Origin: Blastococcus sp038256725
Lineage (GTDB): Bacteria > Actinomycetota > Actinomycetes > Mycobacteriales > Geodermatophilaceae
Reading direction: 5' to 3'
Assembly: GCA_038256725.1 (NCBI GenBank)
Contig: JBBSKB010000001.1
Span: 1 to 64,000, forward strand
DNA: 64,000 nt
Below, piece after piece: positions 1 to 8,086 of this stretch. A program made the position numbers and the translations under genes. Below the pieces are notes generated by a model, which saw only the letters and a program-made list of their open reading frames with translations, ran no database searches and was not told the DNA's origin. Within the stretch, counting starts at the first letter, position 1. Every line of letters begins with the position of its first letter.

Positions 1-293
1 AGGGCCTCTGCCCACCAGAGGCTCAGCTCGGCGGCCGAGGCGATGGGGACATGTGAACGGCGCAGCGGTGACATGCCGAAAGGTTCGCGGCGATCACTGA
101 CGCGTCGGGACGTTATCCACAACCGCCCGCTGCGGTCGATCGCCGGTGTTGCGAGGGACCCGGATGACGAAACCTCACGTCGATGACCGTGGGGGCTTCA
201 GTGTCCGAGGGAAAGCGTGAACCCCTACGGCACACTCAGGACGAGGTTGCAGTAGAGCCGGCTGAGGGAGCGCACTCAGGGGCCCCGGAGTTG
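1..293. other. gene-free stretch at window start
   Basis: No convincing reading frame is visible on either strand. Bases 4-22 form a small hairpin (7-bp arms GCCTCTG/CAGAGGC, loop CCCAC) that may be the terminator of a gene left of the window. A single TTATCCACA nonamer lies at 113-121. Nothing else recognisable is present. Confidence 0.5.
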
Positions 294-461
294 TTACAGG
301 ATCGTCTGCTGAGCACCGTGTAGGTGGTGGGTGTCGGCGTAGTTGACGCCGGCCGTGGAGACGGTGTGCAGGGTCCGGCCCGGCCCCGCCTCCGGCTCGG
401 GGACGTCGACGACGTCGAGGACCTCGGGACCGCCGAAGCGGGTGATCTGCACAGCACGCAT
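294..461 (-). pseudogene. 5' remnant of NADPH:quinone oxidoreductase (zinc-type alcohol dehydrogenase superfamily)
   Basis: A 55-codon frame starts MRAVQITRFGGPEVLDVVD, followed by a PEPEAGPG turn and a GVNYADTHH segment. This is the typical N-terminus of quinone oxidoreductases of the MDR family, which are normally about 320 residues long. The frame stops after the sequence HGAQQTIL. The expected continuation (a proline-rich loop and the NADPH-binding Rossmann domain) is absent from the bases that follow toward the window start. The start ATG is at 461. It is most simply a decayed or deleted gene whose first 50 or so residues survive. No function is expected. The alternative, a real small protein, seems unlikely because the GroES-like fold would be incomplete. 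Confidence 0.6.
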
Positions 462-517
462 GCAGGTGAGGCTATGACTCGTGCACGCCCGGACGTCATC
501 CAGGCCGGGCCCGCCGG

Positions 518-2254
518 TCAGCCGCCGGTGAGCCGCTGCAGCCGGGTGGCCAGCGCGGTCCGCCGGTCGGCGTTGCCGTGCAGGTCCACGTACCGCTGCC
601 CGAAGCCGGCCAGCAGCGTGTCGTCCAGCCGGCGCACGGCACCCGGGGGATAGCGGTAGTCCATCCGGGCGGTGATGCCGCTGTCGTCGACGCCGCGCAG
701 CACCTCGCCCAGCTCCACCAGGCTGGTCACGCCCAGTTCCAGCAGCAGGCCGGAGATCCAGGTGTAGTGGTCCGGGCGCGACCAGCCGGCGTCGGCGTAC
801 TGCCCGGCCAGGAACGCAGCCAGCTCCCGGGGCGCGATCCGGGGGTCGTCGGGGTCGGCGTCGTCGGACTCGTCACCGGGAACTGGTGCCCGAAGGCGCT
901 CGCGGATCGCGGTGAACTGCTGGTCGGCCAGCTCCAGCAGCCCGGCGGCCAGCGTGAACCGGCGGTCGAACTCCGAGGCGTGCTCGTCGGGCACCGTGCC
1001 CTTGTAGCGGATGTCGTGCTCGAACTCGGCCCAGGCGTGCTGCAGCACCGTGCGCACCTGGACCTGCATGACGCGCCCGACCAGCTCCGGCAGCTCGGCC
1101 GCCCGGTCCGGGTCCACGCCGATCAGCAGGTGTCGGCTGGAGTAGCCGAACCGGCCCTGCTGCGCGGTCCGCCGGCCCATGTCGCGGTCGTCGATCACCC
1201 GCATCTGCGCGGCCAGCAGCTCGGCGACCGCCTCCACGTCGCTCTGCACGTAGGTGATCACCCGCACGCCGATCTGGTCGGTGATCTCCTGCGCCGGGTC
1301 TCGGTAGACGGGCACGCCGTCGATCGACCGGGCCGCCTTCTCCGCGAACGAGGCGATGGTCTTGGTCCGCCCGGTCACCGACAGGTAGTTGATCCCGGCG
1401 TCGTCGAGCACACCGGTGATCAGCGCGAGCGCCTGCGCCCCGGCGACCAGGGTCTCGGGCCGGCCGTCGGCGTAGGCCTGGATGGCCTGCTGCACCGGGT
1501 CGACCGCGGGTGCGGCGACCCGTGGACTGGGCTGCAGGTCCGGCGGAAGTGTCGGGGTCACGATGGCGCCGCCGGCCGCGTCCCCGTAGGTGGTCACCTC
1601 GTCCGGGCGCCGGACGGCGATCCATCCCACGTAGGCGCACACCACGGCGTCGACCTGATCCTCCGCCACCCGTAGCTCGCTCTTGCGGGTGGCGGCCGCC
1701 ACCTGCTCGCGCAGCCCGGCGAACGGTGCACCGAGGTCGAGCTCGACCACTGCGCCCAGCAGGTCGACGAGCAGCAGCAGCTCCGCACGCATCTGCTCGA
1801 GCACCCGGCCCGGCTTGTTCTTGTACTTCAGCGTGCGGCCCAGCCGGAACAGCGCCACCGTCGCCGCGTGCGGATACACCTCGATCGCCCGGCGGTCGCG
1901 GCCCGAGCGAGGATCCAGGTCCAGCCGCAGGCGCCGGCCGATCCGCCCGCCGCGGGTGTCACCACCGGTGAACTCGGGTTTGCCGGTGTTCGTCGGGTGC
2001 GCCCCGGCCTGGAAGCTCGCGAAGTCGGCGTTGAGCGCCTGCTCGGCGGCCCGGTTGCCGGTGGCGTTGGTGACCACCAGCGGGGCGTCGATCGCCACGA
2101 TGCACGGGCCGGCGGTGAACGGTGCCAGCGCGGTCTCGATCTGCTCGTCGGTGCGCACCGCGCTGATGTGCACCAGCCGGCCGGCATCGTCCAGCACGGC
2201 GAGTCCGGTGGGTTGTCTGAGCCCCCAGGCGAGGTCGATCCCGATGTGCTGCAC
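518..2254 (-). CDS. DUF429 domain fused to RelA/SpoT-type (p)ppGpp synthetase domain
   Basis: The protein has 578 residues. The N-terminal part (about 1-245) resembles DUF429, a predicted RNase H-fold nuclease family. It keeps acidic residues in GIDLAWG (Asp7), VAIDAPL and DQVDAVVCAYVGW. A proline-rich linker (TPTLPPDLQPSP) leads to a RelA/SpoT nucleotidyltransferase domain (about 290-430) with EITDQIGVRVITYV, GYSSRHLLIGV and VQVRTVLQHAWAEFEHDI, all typical of alarmone synthetases. No HD hydrolase, TGS or ACT domain is seen. The remaining 130 or so residues are uncharacterised. The GTG at 2254 was chosen because it begins the conserved DUF429 strand (VQHIGIDLAWG) and has an AGGG about 11 bases upstream; the reading frame stays open further but without similarity. 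The gene is divergent from the ThrE-like gene. Expected activity is GTP/GDP (or other nucleotide) pyrophosphorylation. The role of DUF429 is unknown. Confidence 0.85.
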   Translation of the reverse strand: MQHIGIDLAWGLRQPTGLAVLDDAGRLVHISAVRTDEQIETALAPFTAGPCIVAIDAPLVVTNATGNRAAEQALNADFASFQAGAHPTNTGKPEFTGGDTRGGRIGRRLRLDLDPRSGRDRRAIEVYPHAATVALFRLGRTLKYKNKPGRVLEQMRAELLLLVDLLGAVVELDLGAPFAGLREQVAAATRKSELRVAEDQVDAVVCAYVGWIAVRRPDEVTTYGDAAGGAIVTPTLPPDLQPSPRVAAPAVDPVQQAIQAYADGRPETLVAGAQALALITGVLDDAGINYLSVTGRTKTIASFAEKAARSIDGVPVYRDPAQEITDQIGVRVITYVQSDVEAVAELLAAQMRVIDDRDMGRRTAQQGRFGYSSRHLLIGVDPDRAAELPELVGRVMQVQVRTVLQHAWAEFEHDIRYKGTVPDEHASEFDRRFTLAAGLLELADQQFTAIRERLRAPVPGDESDDADPDDPRIAPRELAAFLAGQYADAGWSRPDHYTWISGLLLELGVTSLVELGEVLRGVDDSGITARMDYRYPPGAVRRLDDTLLAGFGQRYVDLHGNADRRTALATRLQRLTGG

Positions 2255-2330
2255 GGCATCAGCTTGCCCTGCCCGGGCGGGGATGTGGCTGAGCGGACGA
2301 GTCGACCGGGTCGTTCCGTAGCCTGGCGTC

Positions 2331-3734
2331 GTGCCTCCCACGAGCCGCGACCATGCGTCGCGGATCGCCCGCCTGCCGGATCGGGCGCGCAAGGCGATCG
2401 CAGGTTCCGGTCCACCGACCGAGCCGTTCGCGCTGCGCGTCCAACCCAGCCGGGTCGACGCGACCGTCGCGCGTTCGGCGTTGGGTCTCGCTCTCCGGAT
2501 CGGCGAGTCGATGCTGGCGGTCGGGGCGTCGGCGGCCGATGTGACCGCCATGGTGCTGCGGGTGGCGGCCGCCTACGGGCTCACCCACTGCCAGGTCGAC
2601 GTCACCTTCACGTCGTTGACGATCAGCCACGACGCGGACGACGAGACGCCGCTCGTGCTGATGCGGATCGTCCGCCCCCGAGGACTGGACTACACCCGGC
2701 TCCAGGGGATCACCGAGCTGGCGGCCGCGGTCCAGGCGAAGGCCCTGAGCCCGGAGGAGGCGCACCGCCGGTTGGACGAGGTGCTGTCGGCGCCGCACCC
2801 CTACCGACGGTCGATCCACGCGCTCGGCTGGTCAGGTGTGGCGGGCTGCGTCGCCGTCCTGCTCGGTGGTGGCTGGCTGGTGGCCGTGGCGGCGGCGGTC
2901 ACCACCGCGGTCATCGAGCAGACGATCCGATTCCTGGGGCGTCGGGGACTGCCGCTGTTCTTCCAGCAGGCGGTCGGCGCAGCGGTGGCCACGGGCGCGG
3001 CCGTCCTCCTCGTCGTGGGCGAGGTCGAGGTCCGGACCTCCCTGGTCGTCGCCGCCGGGATCGTGGTTCTCCTGGCCGGGCTGTCCTTCGTCGGCGCTGC
3101 CGAGGACGCGATCAGCGGGTTCCCGGTCACCGCCGCGGCGCGGGCCTTCGAGGTGCTGACGCTCACCACCGGCATCGTCGTCGGCATCGCCGCGGTCCTG
3201 GACCTGGCGCGGCGGGCCGAGGTGCCGCTGCGCGTGCTGGACCCGGCGACGTTCAGCGTGCCCTTCGCGGTGGCCCTGGCCGCCGCGGCCGGGATGGCCG
3301 GGTTCTGGGCGGTGGCCTCGCATGCCCGCCCGGTCGCGGTCGGGGTGGCCACCGCGGCCGGCGCGCTGGCGTGGGCGGCGTCGGCCGCGGCTGCCGAGTT
3401 CGGAGCCGGCCTCGCAGCGGCGAGTGCCGTGGCGGCCGTGGTCGTCGGTTTCTGCGGCGAGGTGCTCACCGATCGGCTACGCATCCCGCCCCTGCTCGTC
3501 GCGGTCTGCGGGATCGTCCCGTTGCTGCCCGGGCTGGCCATCTACCGGGGGCTGTTCGAGATCGTCGTGCAGGACGACGTCGCCGGCGGGCTGGGGACGC
3601 TCGTGGGTGCCGCGGCGGTCGGGCTGGCGCTGGCCGCCGGCGTCGTGCTGGGCAAGTTCTTCGGCCGGCCGCTGAGCGGCTCCCAGGACCGGTTCGACCG
3701 ACGGGTGCGACGCCGGTGGGCCAGCAGCTCCTGA
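2331..3734 (+). CDS. ThrE-family threonine/serine exporter
   Basis: The protein has 467 residues. After a polar N-terminus of about 55 residues comes the cytosolic ThrE (DUF1212) domain, with features such as LRIGESMLAVGASAADVT, HCQVDVTFTSL and a Leu/Ala-rich helix pair. About ten hydrophobic segments follow from residue 165, ending in the second (ThrE_2-like) membrane half with LLVAVCGIVPLLPGLAIY. The family exports threonine and serine across the cytoplasmic membrane, and both halves are present in one chain here. The GTG at 2331 is 76 bp from the divergent DUF429-RelA start. The gene converges on msrA across a shared hairpin. Confidence 0.9.
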   Translation: MPPTSRDHASRIARLPDRARKAIAGSGPPTEPFALRVQPSRVDATVARSALGLALRIGESMLAVGASAADVTAMVLRVAAAYGLTHCQVDVTFTSLTISHDADDETPLVLMRIVRPRGLDYTRLQGITELAAAVQAKALSPEEAHRRLDEVLSAPHPYRRSIHALGWSGVAGCVAVLLGGGWLVAVAAAVTTAVIEQTIRFLGRRGLPLFFQQAVGAAVATGAAVLLVVGEVEVRTSLVVAAGIVVLLAGLSFVGAAEDAISGFPVTAAARAFEVLTLTTGIVVGIAAVLDLARRAEVPLRVLDPATFSVPFAVALAAAAGMAGFWAVASHARPVAVGVATAAGALAWAASAAAAEFGAGLAAASAVAAVVVGFCGEVLTDRLRIPPLLVAVCGIVPLLPGLAIYRGLFEIVVQDDVAGGLGTLVGAAAVGLALAAGVVLGKFFGRPLSGSQDRFDRRVRRRWASSS

Positions 3735-3801
3735 AGGCGCTGCCGGCCCACCGGCAGGCAGCGCTGGCCGCCCGCGGACCCGTCCCGGCCGGTCCCGGTC
3801 G

Positions 3802-3824
3802 CGGTCGCGCAGGCTGCGCGACCG
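3802..3824. terminator. bidirectional hairpin between convergent ThrE and msrA genes
   Basis: A perfect 10-bp stem (CGGTCGCGCA / TGCGCGACCG) with a GGC loop lies 68 bp after the ThrE stop and 11 bp after the msrA stop. There is no T tract, as is common for high-GC actinobacteria. Confidence 0.6.
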
Positions 3825-3834
3825 GAACCTCAGG

Positions 3835-4350
3835 TCATCGAGCCGTCTGCGCCTCGCGCCGGGGGAGAACCCAGTCGGGCCGTACGTAGTGGCACGTGTA
3901 GCCGAACGGGATCTTCTGCAGGTAGTCCTGGTGCTCCACCTCGGCCTCCCAGAACGGACCGGCGGGCTCCACCTCGGTGACGACCTTGCCCGGCCAGATG
4001 CCCGAGGCGTCGACGTCGGCGATGGTGTCGAACGCGACGAGCCGCTGCTCGTCGCTCGTGTGGAAGATCGCCGAGCGGTAGCTGCGCCCGATGTCGTTGC
4101 CCTGCCGGTTCCTCGTGGACGGGTCGTGGATCTGGAAGAAGAACTCCAGCAGCTCCCGGTACGAGATCACCTCGGGGTCGAAGACGACCTCCACCGCCTC
4201 GGCGTGGTCGCCGTGGTTGCGGTAGGTGGCGTCGGGGGTGTCGCCCCCGGAGTAGCCGACGCGGCTCGAGAGGACGCCGGGGCGCTTGCGCAGCAGGTCC
4301 TGGGCGCCCCAGAAGCAGCCGCCGGCGAGGATCGCGGTCTCAGTGGTCAC
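3835..4350 (-). CDS. msrA: peptide-methionine (S)-S-oxide reductase MsrA
   Basis: The protein has 171 residues. It carries the MsrA signature GGCFWG with catalytic Cys12, followed by VGYSGG and HAEAVEVVFDP, and ends with EHQDYLQK and a second cysteine (Cys153 in YTCHYV) that could act as resolving thiol. It reduces methionine-S-sulfoxide in oxidised proteins in the cytosol. The GTG at 4350 is preceded by AGGAGG at a spacing of about 6, which fixes the start; the frame runs open further upstream without similarity. It is a single gene transcribed toward ThrE, and the hemerythrin-like gene is divergent on its other side, so both may serve oxidative-stress defence. Confidence 0.95.
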   Translation of the reverse strand: MTTETAILAGGCFWGAQDLLRKRPGVLSSRVGYSGGDTPDATYRNHGDHAEAVEVVFDPEVISYRELLEFFFQIHDPSTRNRQGNDIGRSYRSAIFHTSDEQRLVAFDTIADVDASGIWPGKVVTEVEPAGPFWEAEVEHQDYLQKIPFGYTCHYVRPDWVLPRREAQTAR

Positions 4351-4474
4351 GTGTGCCTCCTTCTTGTCCAGCACGTCGGGTGAACACCGCGACCCCCTCC
4401 GGTGTTTCCGCGATCGGGCAGACGAGTGCCGCGGTGGGTGATCGAGCACCGGCGGAGCCGGGTAGGGGCCCTGC

Positions 4475-4993
4475 ATGTCCGACTTCGAGATCACCGCCCT
4501 GGTCCTGGCCGAGCACGAGATCTTCCGGCGCGAGTTCGCCGCGCTCGACGAGCTGAGCGGCCGGGCGCTGGCCGATGCGTGGACGGCGCTGCACGCCAGG
4601 TTGGAGGTGCACGCCGTCGCCGAGGAGGAGTTGTTCTACCCGCTGCTCGCCCAGGAGGCCGACGGCGAGCGGGCGACGGCGGAGGGCGTGCACGACCACA
4701 ACGAGATCCGGCACGCCGCGGCCGCGGTGGGGGAGCAGGAGATCGGCAGCGAGGGTTGGTGGGAGGCGGTGCGGAACGCGCGGCAGGTCAACGCCGACCA
4801 CATGGCCGAGGAGGAGACCGACTTCTTCCCGCCGTTCAAGGAGGCCGTCGACGACGAGCAGCGGGAGGCCCTGGGGATGCGGTGGCTCGCCTTCCACGAC
4901 GCGCACGAGCAGGCCGAGGGGCTGTCCGGTGACGACGCGGAGGTGGCCGAGGTGGTCGCGACCGAGGTGCCGGAGGGGGAACCGACCCTCTAG
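4475..4993 (+). CDS. hemerythrin-like (HHE) domain protein
   Basis: The protein has 172 residues, mostly alpha-helical. It has the iron-ligand pattern of HHE proteins: His14 (LAEHEIF), His46 and Glu50 (LEVHAVAEEELFYP), a second His pair in EGVHDHNEIRH, and NADHMAEEETDFFP. Such proteins bind a diiron centre and are linked to O2, NO or peroxide handling. The acidic C-terminal tail is low complexity. A GGGTAG at 4460-4465, with GGTGAT 17 bases upstream, weakly resembles a SigB/SigF-type promoter, but it would lie only 9 bp before the ATG. Confidence 0.9.
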   Translation: MSDFEITALVLAEHEIFRREFAALDELSGRALADAWTALHARLEVHAVAEEELFYPLLAQEADGERATAEGVHDHNEIRHAAAAVGEQEIGSEGWWEAVRNARQVNADHMAEEETDFFPPFKEAVDDEQREALGMRWLAFHDAHEQAEGLSGDDAEVAEVVATEVPEGEPTL

Positions 4994-5014
4994 GCGGTCA
5001 GACCCCCGCGGGAG

Positions 5015-5350
5015 TCAGGCGACGTCGGTGCGAGCGCCGGCCAGGTAGTCGCGCACGGCCGGCTCGGGGACGCGGAAGGACCGGCCCACGCGCACGGCAG
5101 CCAGCTCGCCGGCGTGCACGAGGCGGTACACGGTCATCTTCGACACCCGCATGATCGCCGCGACCTCGGTCACCGTCAGGAAGCTGACCGTGCGGGGGGC
5201 CGGGCGCTGCAGCACGGGGCCGGCCATGGGCTGCCCGGTCGCGGGGTGCATCGCCATGGGGCGGGCCATCGGGCGGCCCGCCATCGGGTGCTGGCCGAAG
5301 CCGGCCGGGCGGGCGGGGGCGGGGGTGGCGGTGCGCTGGGGCAGGGTCAC
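5015..5350 (-). CDS. BldC/excisionase-like helix-turn-helix protein with Met/Pro-rich N-terminus
   Basis: The protein has 111 residues. The C-terminal half is a MerR-like/excisionase winged helix (FLTVTEVAAIMRVSKMTVYR, then LVHAGELAAVRVGRSFRV and AVRDYL), closely resembling BldC-type actinobacterial regulators. The first 55 residues are rich in Met, Pro and Ala, with repeated short units such as GRPMARPMAM and GQPMAGP, and are probably disordered. The GTG at 5350 follows GAGGAG at a spacing of 6. The target genes cannot be told from sequence. BldC itself is normally about 70 residues, so the N-terminal extension is unusual. Confidence 0.85.
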   Translation of the reverse strand: MTLPQRTATPAPARPAGFGQHPMAGRPMARPMAMHPATGQPMAGPVLQRPAPRTVSFLTVTEVAAIMRVSKMTVYRLVHAGELAAVRVGRSFRVPEPAVRDYLAGARTDVA

Positions 5351-5536
5351 GTCGATCTCCTCGGTGGTGGTCTCGACGCGGGGCCAGCGGAGTGCTGACG
5401 ACGGTGCGCGTCCGTGTTGCTACTGACCGTAGGTGAGGCGCGGGCATGTCGATGCGGCTGGCGGGGACGAGACGGACCGGTCCGGTTCGTCAGATGTTGC
5501 CCGCGGGCTCCGCGTGGCCTGCGCGGCGCGTGCCGG

Positions 5537-6136
5537 TCAGGGCCGGCTGACGGTGTGCGGCGCGGCGAGCGCCAGGAACGTGCCCGCCAGCCGGCGGCCG
5601 AACTCCTCGTCGACCGGGAGTCCGGTGACGGCGACGCGGGCCAGCAGTGGTGAGAAGAGCAGCTCGACCAGCATGCCGACGTCGGTGTCCAGGGGCAGCT
5701 CGCCGCGGTCGATCGCCCGCTCGAACGGCAGCCGCATGAAGGCGGTGTCCTGGCTGGCGAGCTCGTGCAGCCCGGCGCGCAGCTCCGGGTCGTCGGCCGT
5801 GGCGCGGGTCTGGACGAAGGCCACGGTCGTCGGGCTGCGGAACAACCGGGTCAGGCCTCGGACGAGCGCCTCGATGTCGGCGGTCAGGCTGCCCTCGTCG
5901 ACCCGCGGGTAGTGCTCCAGCTCGCCGGCGACCAGCACGTCCTGCACGAGCTGGGCCTTCGTCGCCCACTGGCGGTAGAGCGTGGACTTGTGCACACCGG
6001 CGGCGGCCGCCACGTCCTCGAGCCGCATCGCTGCGTAGCCCTCGGCGACCAGCAGGCGGCGGACGGCGGCGTGCACGTCCTGCCGGACGCGTTCGCTCAG
6101 ACCGCGCGGCCGTCCGCGGGTGCTCGGCTCGCTCAC
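5537..6136 (-). CDS. TetR-family transcriptional regulator
   Basis: The protein has 199 residues with an N-terminal TetR helix-turn-helix (RQDVHAAVRRLLVAEGYAA, then MRLEDVAAAAGVHKSTLYRQW). The C-terminal ligand domain is of the type often labelled TetR_C_11-like (TRLFRSPTTVAF, RATADDPELRAGL). It is divergent from an SDR gene across a 175-bp interval that contains a near-perfect 27-bp palindrome, so it likely represses its own gene and the SDR/crotonase genes. The start chosen is the GTG at 6136 (VSEPSTRGRPRG), which gives the usual length; the frame extends upstream without similarity. The ligand is unknown. Confidence 0.9.
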   Translation of the reverse strand: MSEPSTRGRPRGLSERVRQDVHAAVRRLLVAEGYAAMRLEDVAAAAGVHKSTLYRQWATKAQLVQDVLVAGELEHYPRVDEGSLTADIEALVRGLTRLFRSPTTVAFVQTRATADDPELRAGLHELASQDTAFMRLPFERAIDRGELPLDTDVGMLVELLFSPLLARVAVTGLPVDEEFGRRLAGTFLALAAPHTVSRP

Positions 6137-6173
6137 CGGGGCAGCGTCGCACGGCCCGGGGCGACATCCAATC

Positions 6174-6200
6174 TTTTCTGCGACGACCCGTTGCAGAAAA
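6174..6200. promoter_or_regulatory. 27-bp inverted-repeat operator candidate (TetR/SDR intergenic)
   Basis: TTTTCTGC at 6174-6181 and GCAGAAAA at 6193-6200 are perfect complements. The inner triplets ACG (6183-6185) and CGT (6189-6191) also pair, so 22 of 27 positions are symmetric. The AT-rich arms stand out in this GC-rich DNA. The site is 38 bp from the TetR start and 111 bp from the SDR start, ideal for a TetR dimer pair. Confidence 0.75.
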
Positions 6201-6311
6201 TGCCCCTCCCTGGCTAGCTTCACCGGGGCGAGGCCGGAGCACCCTGCGCACCGCGCAGGTCCGCACCGCCGCCCGCCGCCACCGTCGTCGTCCGAACCAG
6301 GGGAGTGCTCC

Positions 6312-7085
6312 GTGCAGCTCGAGAATGTGTCCGCCATCGTCACCGGAGGCGCGTCCGGACTGGGAGCGGCCACCGCTCGCGCCCTCGCGGCACGGGGCGC
6401 CAAGGTCGTCGTCGCCGACATCGCCGACGACAAGGGCAATGCGCTCGCCACCGAGATCGACGGTGCGTTCGCCCACGTCGACGTCACCAAGACCGACGAC
6501 ATCATCGCGGCCACCGAGCTCGCCAAGACCCTCGGCCCGCTGCGCGTGCTGGTGAACTGCGCCGGCATCGGCTCGGCCAGCCGGACCGTCGGCCGCGGCG
6601 GCTACGAGTCCGCCTTCAACCTCGACACCTTCCGTCGGGTCCTCGAGATCAACACCGTCGGCACCTTCGACTGCATCCGCATCGTGGGCACCGCCATGGC
6701 GGAGAACGAGCCGCTGGAGGACGGCGAGCGTGGCTCCATCCTCAACACCGCCTCCGTCGCCGCGCTCGACGGCCAGATCGGCCAGGCCGCCTACTCGGCG
6801 TCCAAGGGCGCCGTCGTCTCGATGACGCTGCCGATCGCCCGCGACCTGTCCGCCATCGGCGTGCGCGTGAACACCATCGCCCCCGGCCTGATCGACACCC
6901 CGATCTACGGCGCGGGCGAGGCCTCCGAGGCGTTCAAGGACAAGCTCAAGCGCGACGTGCTCTTCCCCAAGCGCCTGGGCTACTCCGAGGAGTTCGCCAC
7001 CCTCGCCGTCGAGATCATCGCCAACAGCTACATGAACGCCGAGCTGGTCCGCCTCGACGGCGGCGCCCGCCTCCAGCCGAAGTGA
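6312..7085 (+). CDS. short-chain dehydrogenase, 3-hydroxyacyl-CoA dehydrogenase type II-like
   Basis: The protein has 257 residues. It has the SDR cofactor motif TGGASGLG, the NCAG motif, and the catalytic Ser-Tyr-Lys set in LNTASVAALDGQIGQ and AAYSASKG. An Asp after the second strand (VVVADIADD) predicts NAD+. The overall pattern, including GVRVNTIAPGLIDTP, matches 17beta-HSD10/3-hydroxyacyl-CoA dehydrogenases, so it may oxidise a 3-hydroxyacyl-CoA or a ring alcohol. The GTG at 6312 has GGGAG upstream. A crotonase gene follows downstream in the same direction, suggesting a beta-oxidation pair controlled by the adjacent TetR. Confidence 0.9.
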   Translation: MQLENVSAIVTGGASGLGAATARALAARGAKVVVADIADDKGNALATEIDGAFAHVDVTKTDDIIAATELAKTLGPLRVLVNCAGIGSASRTVGRGGYESAFNLDTFRRVLEINTVGTFDCIRIVGTAMAENEPLEDGERGSILNTASVAALDGQIGQAAYSASKGAVVSMTLPIARDLSAIGVRVNTIAPGLIDTPIYGAGEASEAFKDKLKRDVLFPKRLGYSEEFATLAVEIIANSYMNAELVRLDGGARLQPK

Positions 7086-7091
7086 CGCCGA

Positions 7092-7130
7092 GCCGGGGGC
7101 GCGGCCGCTGACGGCGGCCGCACCCCCGGC
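7092..7130 (+). terminator. hairpin between SDR and crotonase genes
   Basis: Two stacked perfect stems, GCCGGGGG/CCCCCGGC and GCGGCCGC/GCGGCCGC, are separated by single-base bulges and closed by the loop TGACG. There is no T run. It could attenuate rather than fully end transcription, because the next gene is co-oriented 54 bp downstream. Confidence 0.6.
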
Positions 7131-7183
7131 CCGCGCCACCGCACGACATCCGCCACCGAACGCTCACGACCGAGGGAGAAGCT

Positions 7184-7948
7184 GTGTCCGACGAGGTGCT
7201 CCTGGACCGCCGGGACGGCGTCCTGATCATCACCATCAACCGGCCGGAGGCGCGCAACGCCCTGAACAAGGCGGTCGCGGACGGCGTCGCAGCGGCGGTC
7301 GACGAGCTGGACTCGTCCGACGACCTGCGCGTCGGCGTCCTCACCGGCGCGGGCGGCACCTTCTCCTCCGGCATGGACCTGAAGGCCTTCATGCGTGGCG
7401 AGACCCCGAGCATCCCGGGCCGCGGGCTGTGCGGGATCACCGAGACCCCGCCGAAGAAGCCGCTGATCGGCGCCGTCGAGGGCTGGGCGCTGGCCGGTGG
7501 CTTCGAGCTGCTGCTCGCCTGCGACCTGATCGTCGCCGCGGAGGACTCCCGCTTCGGTGTGCCCGAGGTGAAGCGCTCGCTCGTGGCTGCCGGCGGTGCC
7601 GCGCTCGCGCTGCCCCGGCGCATCCCGCAGGCCATCGCGCTGGAGCTGCTCCTTACCGGCGACCCGATCAGCGCCCCGCGGGCCGCCGAGGTCGGCCTGG
7701 TCAACCGGGTGACGGCGAAGGGCGAGGCCCTCGACGGGGCGCTCGCTCTCGGCGCCGTCATCGCGGCGAACGGGCCGCTCGCCGTCGCCGCCACCAAGCA
7801 CCTCGTCCGCTCGGCCCCGGACTGGACCTTCCAGCAGGGCTGGAAGGAGCAGAGCACGGTGATCGCACCGGTCTTCGCCAGCGAGGACGCCCGCGAGGGT
7901 GCGACCGCCTTCGCCGAGAAGCGTGCCCCGCAGTGGAAGAACCGCTGA
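7184..7948 (+). CDS. enoyl-CoA hydratase/isomerase (crotonase) family protein
   Basis: The protein has 254 residues. It contains the crotonase core: NRPEARNALN, GAGGTFSSGMDLKAF (first oxyanion-hole segment), GWALAGGFELLLACDL (second oxyanion-hole Gly-Gly) and FGVPEVKRSL with the acidic residue used in hydratases. It is expected to hydrate or isomerise 2-enoyl-CoA. The GTG at 7184 has AGGGAG at a spacing of 7. It lies between an SDR and an acyl-CoA synthetase, consistent with a catabolic beta-oxidation unit. Confidence 0.92.
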   Translation: MSDEVLLDRRDGVLIITINRPEARNALNKAVADGVAAAVDELDSSDDLRVGVLTGAGGTFSSGMDLKAFMRGETPSIPGRGLCGITETPPKKPLIGAVEGWALAGGFELLLACDLIVAAEDSRFGVPEVKRSLVAAGGAALALPRRIPQAIALELLLTGDPISAPRAAEVGLVNRVTAKGEALDGALALGAVIAANGPLAVAATKHLVRSAPDWTFQQGWKEQSTVIAPVFASEDAREGATAFAEKRAPQWKNR

Positions 7949-8086
7949 ACTCCGCTCGCTGACCCGGCGGGCCGGCCCGAGCCCAACGACCCTGGCGCCG
8001 CGCGGTCCGGGGTGCTGCCCTGGATCCGTGCGACCGCGCACGAGCGGCCGCACCCAGCGGAGCAGTCGGTGGGAAGAAGGGCAGCC

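Noticed and set aside
113..121. TTATCCACA nonamer resembling a DnaA box
   Set aside because: Only one copy is present, and no dnaA, dnaN or AT-rich origin region is nearby; a single nonamer is not evidence for an origin.
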